From: Spirogloea muscicola
Taxonomy: Eukaryota; Streptophyta; Zygnematophyceae; Spirogloeales; Spirogloeaceae
Length of the DNA: 22,793 bases
Assembly (NCBI GenBank): GCA_009602725.1
Contig: WELB01000036.1
Coordinates: forward strand, 803,162 to 825,954
Reading direction: 5' to 3'
The translations under genes were made by a program, and so were the position numbers. The notes beneath the pieces were generated by a model. That model did no database searches and had not been told where the DNA came from. It saw nothing but the letters and a program-made list of their open reading frames with translations. Of this stretch, positions 1 through 8,424 are shown one piece after another (positions within the stretch are counted from its first letter, which is position 1; each line of letters opens with the position of its first letter).

Positions 1-3000
1 GACGCCGCCGTCGGAGGAGCCGCCGGCGGCAGAGGCAGCGCCGCAGGCGGCGGCGGCGGCGGCGCCGGGAGCGCTCATCGCCGAGGGCTCCACCGTGCTC
101 GTCGACATCAACGGGGAGCGGCAGTCCTTCGTCACCGTCCGGCGCGGCGGGTCTGGCCCCCGCCACCCGCGCCGCACATCCCGCCGCAATTTCCGGCGTG
201 TATCCCGCATCCCCATGCTAAACCCTATTCTTGACATCAAGCAGATTCCGGCTCACTCAATGGCCAGATTGCCAACCTCTGACACGGTGTGAACCCTCGT
301 TAGCTGAGTCTCATTCTGATGGGTGAGCGCCGACGGCTGCAGGAAGCTGAGGGTGGGCAAGGCGTCGTGCGACCTCGTGGAGCTCGTCGGGTGCCCCTTC
401 GGCGCCACCTTTGAGCTGCGCACTGCCGACAGCAACCGCGACGGCAGAGCCCACTTGGTGAAGCTCGACGGTGCGTCACCTTTCCTGTCCTTGCGGTACT
501 GAACCCGGCAGGCCATGCCGGCTGGAGGCAAAGCGGGCTGCCATGACATAATGCCGCCGGTTTGATGGAGACCACCAGTTAAAAGCAAGTAGTCGGCTTC
601 CCCAAGTTCTCGAGGCAGCCACCGCTGTGCCTTAGCTTTGAGGGATCGGTTCTCCGCCACTGCAGCTCCCAAATAGAACACGAGTTGTGCGCCACCAGGG
701 CTCATGTCTGGGGCTTAAGCTGAGTTATTTGGGCGAGTTGTGGCTGAATGCTGAGGGGATTGTCCCTCGCACCGTGTCCCCTGGTCACTCTGATGGGGTT
801 TAGGGTCTAGGATGTAGAGTTTAGGATTTCAGGGTTTAGGGACTTAGTTTAATAGGCCTGCTTGCATGACATGTCCAATGCAACTCTTTCCCTTGCATTC
901 CGAATCTATTCACATACTAATTCCAGATGTTCACTCTGAGTCGCTTAGTAGATCTCCTCCTGCCAATTTGCATTGACTCAGAGCTATTCCGGGTGCCCAC
1001 GTGCTGAGGGTCGTCTTTACTCGTCGTGCAAATTGCTTTCAGGGAGCAGCGGCAGCAACCAGGCCCCAAAGGGCGCAGGCGTCACTGCCGCAGCCAACGC
1101 GGATATGCAGGACAAGGACAACCGATCCCTCTCTGATACCAACACGGCTCAGGCGCTGACAGAGGATGACATCTTGCGCATGCGGAGGTGAAGCACGCCA
1201 CAGCCTGCAGTTGGGATGTGCTTGGCTGCAGCTATCCAAAGCTCTCACATGATGTACGAGCCTGGCTCATGCCATACGCGTCTCTGCTGTCATTGGTAGG
1301 CTTTACAGTCTGTTTATTCAGATACAGGCCTTACGGAATTTGGTATACTGGTATTAGGCTTATTGCACTGTTGGATAGGCACTTGCGGATGGTGCCTTGC
1401 TGGAAGCCTCATCGTCTAGCCGATTAGGACGCCTGGCCTCAGTTGCGGAGACTGACTGATGCTTGTACCAGCAGCGCAGGGAGGGCGCAACCGGAGGTGA
1501 GATCGTGCAGGCGCTTGTGGAGAATAGTGCCACTTTCAATGCAAAGACTGAGTACTCTCAGGTCAAGCCGGCTGCAGAGAGTCCACTACCTTTCTCTTCT
1601 GGTGGTCTGGCCCTGAATATGCGCATCAGGTTTTGGATTGGGAAGTCTGAGTTTCACTGATATCTAGAGCTCTCTGTTGATGTGCTTACAGTGGTACAGT
1701 CAGCTATTCTTATGCACATGACCTCTGCAGCTTGTGCTTGACAGACCCATAGCAACAAGGCCGCAACTTGTAGCATGGAGTCCAATGGTCCTAGCTGGCC
1801 TTAGCCTAGCCGAACACTCATTTTAAGCAACCCTGCCTGTTGTCAATCCTGCAGGAGAAGTACCGGGTGCGGAAGCAGAAGAAATATGCACCACGGATTA
1901 CAGTGCGGCGGCCTACAGCCAACAGGTAAGCTTTCTTGGTGGAAGCAGGGAGCTTCATGTGGGCCTTGGGACAGCCTGTCCTGGTGTTGGCAATTGGATC
2001 ACATCCTTGAGATGACTATGCATTGTAGTTATAATGATCAGCCTGAGAATAGTAACAACAAGGCCATGATCAAATTGCTTCTTATTCTGGGTGCTTAGTG
2101 AGAAAACTGGCCATGACGACAGTTGCATGGTGTCTACACCCTCGCAATGCAGCTGCCGAGATGACTGCCTGACATCCCCCTTCACCCCTTGTGGCCTGCT
2201 GCCAGCTTGTGTGAGGCATACTTCCTCAAGGCGCCTTCAAAGACTGGGTAGGTTGTCTATTGACTGTCTGGACCATTGAGTAGACAAGCATTTAGCTCTG
2301 GACTGCACCTGACGATGCTGCGACAGCCTCATTGAGTGCCCTGCATTCAGTAGCGTCCGTGTCAGCTATCAGAAGCATGATCTTATCGAGGAGCAGTGTT
2401 CTCCTGTCACAGACTGGTCGCACAGGCACTGTGACGGGTCGCACAGGCACGGATACGGACATTGGGTTTTGTTGCAGATACTGAAGCAGAGAGAATTGAC
2501 CTGCTGCAGTGTTTTCAATCTCTGCGGCAGATTTCTGCGAGTTGACAGCTTGGCGCTCCTCCTCAATCTTGCGAACGTGGGTGCTCACGCTGAGGTGCTT
2601 GTAGTGGACGGCTGCGGAGGCCTCCTGACCGCAGCAGTCGCTGAGCGCCTTGGAGGTGCTCACTCCCCCAGGCCCATTGGCAGCCCACTGGTATGCCAAG
2701 TTGCAAGGTCAAGGTGTTCCATCTTCGATGTGCCTTTGTGGTTTGTATACTGTTTCAGATTATTTTCCTAATCTGGTCACAAACCACTGCCTGAGATATG
2801 CATCAATTTCCAAAACAAGCCAATATGACGGGGTTTTGAGAACACAATACTGAACCTGTGTTCACAGCATTATCCTAATGTTATTACCAAATCTGAACAT
2901 GGCCAACTATGGAGCTCCTCTTCATTCTGATTGCAGTCTCGCACTGTGCACAGGGTTTGGGTCAGTTTGCAGCGCCTACTGGGGGACGAGGCCTGCCTCC

Positions 3001-4705
3001 ATTGACATCGTGCGCCTCTTCAACCTCGATCCAAGCTCTGCCAGCTGGTAAGGTGGTCCTTCTGCACAGTCTGCAGGACAACAGAGCCCTTGACATCCTG
3101 CATTTGTATTACTTCCAGATAACAGTTGAATGCTCTCAAGCCTGTTGATGTGCTTGAGAGCTCATCTGCCAGAATACATGTGGCCATACTGGGAGTGTGG
3201 TTGCTAGACATATTGCCGGACTGGTGTTCTTGCTATGTAGCTAGAATTCCTTGAGCATGCTGATATCTGCGACAGCATCACATTTCTTCATCTCGTTCAT
3301 CAGGGACAAGTAGTGAGAACCCATTTGTCCCGTCAATGCGCAGCATAACGAGATCTTCTATCACAGAGTTGATCGCTGCTAGACAGTCTGCTGCATTGTA
3401 TCCCAAGGTTGATCAGCAAGCGGCTGTGCCAATGGCATCACCTTCGGCAGCCGGGCAGTGCGATGAGGACAGCATGGCAGCGGGCATTGAGCAAGGCGAG
3501 AGAGCTGCTATTGAGGAGATGCCCACCGAGGCTGATGGAGAAGGAGGAGGTCGGTTGCCTGCGGTGCCTGTTGCCACGGGCGAAGCTGAGATGTCAGCAA
3601 GCATGGTGGCTGGTGCAGCTCCGGCAGTGCAAGAGGAGATCAGGGAGGAGGACAGATCTGAGAGCCATCTACTGGCCCAAGAGGTCCCCGAGGCAGCCTC
3701 TGGGAGCGGTCGGGCAGAGCTCCAAGAGGGCAAGGCTGGCAAGGCGGGGCGGCGAGCTCCTCCGGAGAAGCTACAGTGGTGGGCCCAGCGGGGCTTCACA
3801 AGGTACCAGCTGAATCCAGAGCGCAGCATCTTCAGCAGACAGCGAGATTTCAATGTCTAGAGAGACTGTGTGATGCAGCGATAGGCGTTCAGACCGGTTT
3901 TGCCAGCATGATGGCATAGCACTGAGGATGCTGCAATTCTGCGCGCTGCATGTGGGCCTGCTTCTTACATCAATTGCTAGTGTGACCTGCAGCCTCATTG
4001 TGGCTGCACCAAGCCTGCAGCCTCTCGCCGTTGTCGAGCCCCTCCTCCTGCTGCTACAATTGTCGGGCCCATTTGCCATATACCACACACATCTTCAGGT
4101 GAGTGCCGCTTGGTGGCCATACTGGGCGACTGCTACATTGCTCTGTTCTGTGGAAGATGACGATGGCAAGCTCGTATTGTATAAGCAAGACTTATTGCGT
4201 ATGCCATCTCGTTTGTGGATGGCCTGCTGTCGGTGAGAAGCCCTTGGCAGACTGCATGCACTGGCTCCAAAGCAGCAAGCACGCCGTGGCCCTCCAGCTG
4301 GCAGAGCCTTGGCTTCGTGAGTACCAGGTGTGATGATACCTCGCCCTGTGCTTCGTCCCCACACTACATCAGTGATCGAAGCACCCCCGCTTTTTCTTAA
4401 TGATGTGTAGATGATCAACATCTATTACAGGAACAGTAGATGATCACGTGGCTCATTTCCTAATACGAGCATGTGGCATTGCGTGGCAGATCCTGCCCGC
4501 AAGAAGCCACCCACACATGCTAATGAGCGGCAGCGGGGGCTATGTGCTGAGTGGCATCCGGGTGGCTCCTCGCAGTATGGCCAAGAAGGCCGCTGGGCAA
4601 GCATGGGCTGCCAAGGAGCCGAGTGAAGCAGGCTTGGGCTTGGGCTCACCCGGTGCAGCCACTGATAACAACAGTTTTGCGGTCAAGCGCTTGAAACAGT
4701 CCTGA
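1..4705 (+). CDS. TRM6: tRNA (adenine-58-N1)-methyltransferase non-catalytic subunit TRM6 (5' partial)
   Basis: TRM6 (Gcd10 family) pairs with catalytic TRM61 to make m1A58 in the tRNA T-loop, mainly in the nucleus; it binds tRNA and does not itself catalyse. Exons by phase and homology: 1-150 (open from base 2, so the Met lies off the left edge), 343-470, 1043-1187, 1480-1561, 1855-1925, 2206-2247, 2531-2655, 2954-3047, 3344-3802, 3993-4098, 4241-4327, 4490-4705. They join in one frame to a TGA at 4703-4705, giving about 567 visible residues. Family landmarks in order are FGATFEL, GEIVQALVENSATF, KTEYSQEKY, CEAYFLKAPSKTG, ANVGAHAEVLVVDGCGG, GSVCSAYWG, SIDIVRLFNL, LIVAAPSLQPL, PFAIYHTHLQPLADCM, LAEPWLREYQ and MSGSGGYVLSG. 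An Ala/Glu-rich spacer fills about residues 300-425 (exon 9). The first exon encodes an Ala/Pro-rich N-terminal stretch. The gene is convergent with the dead retroelement downstream. Identity is strong; the 3344 acceptor is the least certain junction. Confidence 0.9.
45..64. repeat. GCG trinucleotide run in TRM6 exon 1
   Basis: A short run of GGC/GCG triplets encodes six consecutive alanines in the visible N-terminal part of TRM6. It lies ahead of the conserved ALIAEG start of the domain, so length variation here should be tolerated. Confidence 0.7.
795..847 (+). repeat. Degenerate interstitial TTTAGGG telomere-like tract
   Basis: The stretch contains two exact GGGTTTAGGG motifs (about 797-806 and 832-841). 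Between them are decayed relatives such as TCTAGGA and TTTAGGA. TTTAGGG is the telomere repeat of land plants and many trebouxiophyte algae. The tract lies inside intron 2 of TRM6 (471-1042), in the G-rich orientation on the plus strand. Confidence 0.6.
2416..2457. repeat. 21-bp tandem duplication in TRM6 intron 6
   Basis: Two adjacent 21-base copies (2416-2436 and 2437-2457) share an identical first 14 bases (GGTCGCACAGGCAC) and differ slightly at their 3' ends. They lie in the intron between exons 2206-2247 and 2531-2655. I see no function; this is probably a simple replication slippage product. Confidence 0.7.
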
Positions 4706-5193
4706 CGTACCTGGCGCAGAATGCGGCAGAGAAGCACCACGCAAGCTCCTACATTTAGGTGGAGAAGCAGAGCGCATGTTGCTTCTGGGATTGGAGATCA
4801 TTCAGGTAGTAGGGGTAGGGGTTGGCTTGCAAGGTGGAGGCCGTTGGCAGCTGGATGCTATCTAATGGCACGGCCTGGCTTACATTGGTTGGATTGAGGC
4901 AGGAGGGCTCTTTGTATAATATGCCGTGGTCGACTTCTATGATTTTTGCTTGCAAGGTGGCGTCTTTGTTGGGTAAGACGGCTCCATCTTGTTTCACTCT
5001 ATTCATAGTTGGCAATTACGTACCTGCTCTATATGCTGGTCAGGGCAAACCTCCTCCTGCACGCTCCCCAAGCATTGGTGGAGCGAAGCAGATGGCCTCA
5101 CCTTCTTGCACCGTTGCACGCTTTCCAAATGGCAAGCGGGTAAAAGTACTGACCATTACAAGTGGCTATTACAAATGGGGACTAAACTTTCAC
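4706..5193. other. Intergenic region between TRM6 and the RT remnant
   Basis: This stretch holds the 3' flank of TRM6 and the flank of the retroelement remnant. Open frames here are short and show no family resemblance. No clear polyadenylation signal of the TGTAA type used by some green algae was found close to the stop codon. I see nothing else in it. Confidence 0.5.
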
Positions 5194-6590
5194 TTACATG
5201 ACTCCAACGAGGCAGGGGGGGAGGAGGCCCAGAAGCCGGTGGGCCGCCGTCCTGTAGACTGCGTCAGGCATGGTGAGGGCCGCGTAGATGGGGAGCGCGG
5301 AAACCCACGCCGCCGCCCCGGGGGAGGAGGCTGAGAGGAGTGGGGTGCGCCCTCGAGTGTCTTGCGGCGGAAGGAGCTCCACCACCCGGTCATAGGCCGC
5401 TTTGTCCACAAGCGCAGAGTAGCGGGCCTGGGCCCGCAGGTCGGGGGTGTGCGCGAGGTGGATGAACAGAACAACCTGCTTCGACATGTCGGGGTGGGCT
5501 GCCAGGAACCCGTCGCGGGCAGCGCGGAGAGCAGCCTGGAAGGGCAGCGAGCCGTTCTCCACCTCAGCCACCACCGGCTCCAAGGTGCGGATGCCGTGAG
5601 CTTGGAACCGCCGGCTGATGGGTGCGGCGACCTGCGCCCAGCTGCCCAGGTAGGCGGCCTCGCAGGCGCTGGCGACTGGGCGGCAGCCCAGACCGCCGCG
5701 ACTGACAGGCAGGCTAGCCTGGAGCAGCGCGGCTGGCGTGGTGAGGAAGCCGGGGTGCTGGAGGAGAGGGGCAGCGCTCGCCAGAATGCCAGAGTCAAAA
5801 GCCGCGTACGCCGCCTTCACCGCCGGGAAGGGAGGGAGGACGCAGGCCAAGTAGTGCGGACGCTGGGCAATGCACCTGGTCAGCATTTTGGTCGCCAGCT
5901 GCATGTCTTGCAGCGTGTGAAGGCGGTCCGCCGGCCGGAGGTGCTCCAGCAGTCGTGCCTGACCTGCTCCACCACAAAGGCTGGGGAGCCTATGGGGGCG
6001 CCGAGGAGGGTGAAGCCCCCAGCTGGTGTCTGGCAGCCCGAGGGCAAGCGCAGGTGGGCTGGGAGGCCCTGGGGAGACCAAGAACTGCATTTGGCTGCGC
6101 GGATGCCCAAGCCGATCGCGCCTAGCTGCACCTCGAGGGTGCCGAAGGCTGCCACGACGTCGTCTGGCGGCCCCACCAGCGTTGTGTCATCGGCATACGT
6201 GGTGGTGTGGACCCTGGGGTGAGCCGCGACCGTGGCCAGCAGCGCACGGTTGTGGGCCAGCGCGTAGTACAGCCCAGCCAGCGGATCCCCTTGGGGCGCG
6301 CCTGTGGAGGAATGGACGACCTCCACCACCCCATGCCCAGTCTGCCACAGCAAGTCGCTTGGCTGACCATAGCCCAGCCTGAAGAAGGGTAGGAGGCTGG
6401 GGAAGGCCGCCCTCGGCTCCTCTGCGATGACATCCCGGTCTGCGCTATTGTATGCACTCCGAACATCCACCGCCAAGGCCATCCAGCCGGGGTGCAGGTC
6501 CACGGGGGGGCCCATACGCCATGCACGACCACCTCGCCGCCGCTCCGCAGCCCCGCGCCGAACTGGTGGGGCGCCAGGTGTCGAAAGTGT
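5194..6590 (-). pseudogene. LINE-type reverse transcriptase remnant (frameshifted, truncated)
   Basis: The minus strand encodes a non-LTR retrotransposon reverse transcriptase spread over three frames. The first frame (about 6580 to 6505) has LAPHQFGAGLRSGGEVVVH, a typical LINE entry motif. The second (about 6510 to 5965) has MALAVDVRSAYNS, GAPQGDPLAGLYYAL and the catalytic TTYADDT box, then GFTLLGAPIGS. The third (about 5970 to 5194) has LLEHLRPADRLHTLQD, LPVSRGGLG and the C-terminal LPIYAALTMPDA region, ending at a stop. One frame change sits at a seven-G run (6504-6510), the other near 5945-5975. The endonuclease domain is missing upstream, and the usual Cys-rich tail is missing downstream. 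The block is far richer in GC than its flanks. It therefore reads as a dead, doubly truncated copy. No target-site duplication was identified. Confidence 0.85.
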
Positions 6591-6997
6591 CTTTACTCCT
6601 ATGTATTCATTCCAGCCTTTCAATGCAAGAACCGTCTTCTTTTTCTGGGAATATTGAGTCGCCGTGTGCTTGAGGGCTTTTCTGGCCACTTCGAAGCTGT
6701 TTGTTCGTTTGTCTAGGCTGGCCAATCAAATCCATCGGCCAATACTGGGAAAGCCTTTCTCTCTTTACCGCTTTTCTGCAAGGGTCAGCCAGGCAAGCTG
6801 CCCCGGCTTCAACGCTGCCGGCTCGCTTGCGCAGATCTTCGCTGCTGCTCTGGCTCTGGCCAGGGCACCCACTTTCAGGAGGCTAGCATCTCTGATCTGC
6901 GGCTGCTCAGCAGGGGTTACTGAGTGACTCGTAGCTGCTTTGTTTCTTTGTGTGCTTGTTTTTTGTAGCGCTTCCCCTAGCCCCCTTCTCGTACTCT

Positions 6998-7047
6998 GTT
7001 CATTCTTTTTTGGGCTGGCTTTTCCAGCCCCTATCCTCAATGGGCGA
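6998..7047 (+). repeat. Hairpin-containing repeat motif, copy 1
   Basis: The copy reads CATTCTTTTTTGGGCTGG, then a short palindromic loop to CCAGCCCC, and closes with TGGGCGAG. It is a close relative of 7230-7282 on the same strand and of 7831-7881 on the opposite strand. Confidence 0.7.
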
Positions 7048-7229
7048 GCACTCTCTTCCGCATGCGGCTGTCGGTCTCTTTCCAGCTGGCACACGCAGTC
7101 TCACTCGCGAGCAGGCCGCGCTAGTTTATGGCTGCTGCATCTGGGTCTAGACGGGGTGCCGCTTTAGCTACTCCGTACCTGGCTTTTGCGCCATCCGGCT
7201 CCTTCAGACGTTGACTGTCCATTCCTATT

Positions 7230-7282
7230 TTGTCCATTCTTTTTTGGCTGGCTTCTGCCAGCCCCTCTCTTCTATGGGCGAG
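7230..7282 (+). repeat. Hairpin-containing repeat motif, copy 2
   Basis: Same motif as 6998-7047. It opens with TTGTCCATTCTTTTTTGGC, has an internal GGCTGGC...GCCAGCC hairpin and ends TATGGGCGAG. It is the left partner of the inverted pair with 7831-7881. Confidence 0.7.
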
Positions 7283-7290
7283 CTCATCTT

Positions 7291-7414
7291 CTTATGGGCT
7301 GGCTTCTTCACAGCCAAGTTGGAAGCGCTGTTGTGTTTCTAGCTTGCACTTTCTGCATTCCCTGCCTGAACAATGTATTGGCTTGAATTGGCCTCGCTTT
7401 CATTTCATGCGCAC
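7291..7414 (+). repeat. Direct repeat of about 120 bp, copy 1
   Basis: This block begins CTTATGGGCTGGC and ends CATGCGCAC. It recurs with few differences at 7689-7809. Shared internal strings include TTGGAAGCGCT, GCACTTTCTGCATT and GGCTTGAATTGGCCTCGC. Confidence 0.85.
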
Positions 7415-7688
7415 GGTGTGCCTTCTCTTTGGCCATCTCGATGCAGCGGTCCCTTGCCTTCATTCACTTGCGCGCAGGCCGAGCTTTGGCGGCGGCCTCC
7501 GGCTTCCGTCAGGGCGACGTCTTTCCGCCGGCTAGCTACTCAGACTTGCATCTCCTGACTAGAGGTTACTGAGCGTTCCCTGGTTGATGTCTTAGTCCTA
7601 CTCCTTCGCACTCCGGCTCCTTCAGACCTTGTCCATTCCTTTGGGCTGGCCTTTCCCAGCCACCAGTCAATCTGGCCGCGCTTCTTCG

Positions 7689-7809
7689 CTTATGGGCTGG
7701 CCTCTTCACAGCCAATTTGGAAGCGCTTTTGTGTTTCTTTGCACTTTCTGCATTTTCTGCCTTAGCAATGTACTGGCTTGAATTGGCCTCGCTTTCATTC
7801 CATGCGCAC
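7689..7809 (+). repeat. Direct repeat of about 120 bp, copy 2
   Basis: Second copy of the block at 7291-7414, differing by scattered substitutions and small gaps. The two copies lie about 400 bp apart in the same orientation, which suggests tandem duplication of a larger unit. Confidence 0.85.
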
Positions 7810-7830
7810 CGCGCGCCTTCGAAGAAGGTG

Positions 7831-7881
7831 CTCGCCCATTGAGAAGAGGGGCTGGCAAAGCCAACCCAAAAAGAATGGACA
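7831..7881 (-). repeat. Hairpin-containing repeat motif, inverted copy 3
   Basis: The reverse complement of this stretch matches 7230-7282 almost throughout: TTGTCCATTCTTTTTGGG, then a GGCTTTGCC loop region, CAGCCCCTCTTCT and ATGGGCGAG. It closes the repeat cluster on the right, so the 7230-7881 interval is flanked by imperfect inverted repeats of about 50 bp. Confidence 0.75.
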
Positions 7882-8074
7882 ATGTTCAAAGCCAAAGAAA
7901 GAGGTGCTGAAAATGGACTACACTACGCGCCTTCTCTCTTTCTAGCTACACACACACTGAGTTCCGGACTGGGCTTCGCGGCGCGGCGGCGCCTCGCTCG
8001 GAGCAAGGGGCGCCGCAGCCGTCGCCGAAGAACGTGGCGCACCCCGCGCGCCGGCGGCCGACCCCACAGGCCTG

Positions 8075-8272
8075 CACGTGGCGGCCTGGCCCCGGGTGGG
8101 TCCCATTCACACCGGCTGTAGGCCTTGACGCGGCCGCTCCTGCTGGTCAGGGCCCCGTTCCCACCCACTATTCCAGCACACGTGGCAGGGCCCAGTCCAC
8201 GTCGGCGCCGCGCCCGCGCCCCCGCGAGGGGGTCCGCCCCAGTGGGGCCGGCGCCGACACCCGCCACGTGGC
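8075..8272 (+). promoter_or_regulatory. Cluster of three CACGTGGC (G-box/ABRE-like) elements
   Basis: Identical CACGTGGC octamers occur at 8075-8082, 8179-8186 and 8265-8272, and a related CCACGTC core lies near 8197-8203. All lie upstream of the TATA-like box and start codon of the SBP-like gene. In plants such G-boxes bind bZIP or bHLH factors and mediate light, stress or ABA responses. Whether algal factors use them here is inference. Confidence 0.55.
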
Positions 8273-8352
8273 ATGTTTCCGCGAAGCCCGCCGCCCCTTC
8301 CCCGGTGGCGGCCCCAACCCCCTGGCTGGGCTGCAGGCCGCTGGCCAGCCGC

Positions 8353-8360
8353 CATAAAAG
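8353..8360 (+). promoter_or_regulatory. TATA-like box of the SBP-like gene
   Basis: CATAAAAG stands about 65-70 bases before the ATG at 8425. It is followed by an 11-C run (8362-8372) and a pyrimidine-rich leader containing one ambiguous base (n at 8382). The spacing suits a short 5' leader. The start codon lies in GCCGCCATGG (8419-8428), a near-ideal eukaryotic initiation context. Confidence 0.55.
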
Positions 8361-8424
8361 GCCCCCCCCCCCTCCCTCCCGNTCCCTCCTCCTTCCGGCT
8401 CCCCGGCTCCTCCGCCTTGCCGCC

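Larger units (their letters stand above)
6591..7900. repeat. Non-coding cluster of diverged repeat units (possible foldback or MITE-like element)
   Basis: No convincing coding frame occurs here; the plus strand is pyrimidine-rich. The region is assembled from at least three related units. A motif with TCCATTCTTTTTTGG, a GGCTGG...CCAGCC hairpin and TGGGCGAG occurs at 6998-7047 and 7230-7282, and in reverse complement at 7831-7881. A second, longer block is directly repeated (7291-7414 and 7689-7809). A third shared string, CTCCGGCTCCTTCAGAC or close to it, opens units near 7193 and 7611, and GGTTACTGAG recurs near 6917 and 7564. It lies between a dead LINE copy and the promoter of the next gene, so a transposon-derived origin is likely but unproven. 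Confidence 0.6.

Noticed and set aside
3304-3343. Earlier acceptor for TRM6 exon 9 (CAG at 3301-3303)
   Set aside because: It does not match the phase left by exon 8. The acceptor ending at 3343 does, and it yields a single frame through the whole gene.
4445-4450. Isolated CACGTG cores here and at 998-1003 and 16527-16531 (the last only a near match)
   Set aside because: Single hits inside introns or exons at about chance frequency, without the GC extension cluster seen upstream of 8425.
5362-6222. Plus-strand ORF of 286 codons
   Set aside because: It is the complement of the reverse-transcriptase remnant; the minus strand carries the recognisable RT motifs.
6597-6725. In-frame Lys-rich extension upstream of the RT (minus)
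   Set aside because: It is in the frame that only becomes RT-like after the G-run shift, and it matches no LINE segment. Probably fortuitous open sequence beyond the truncation point.
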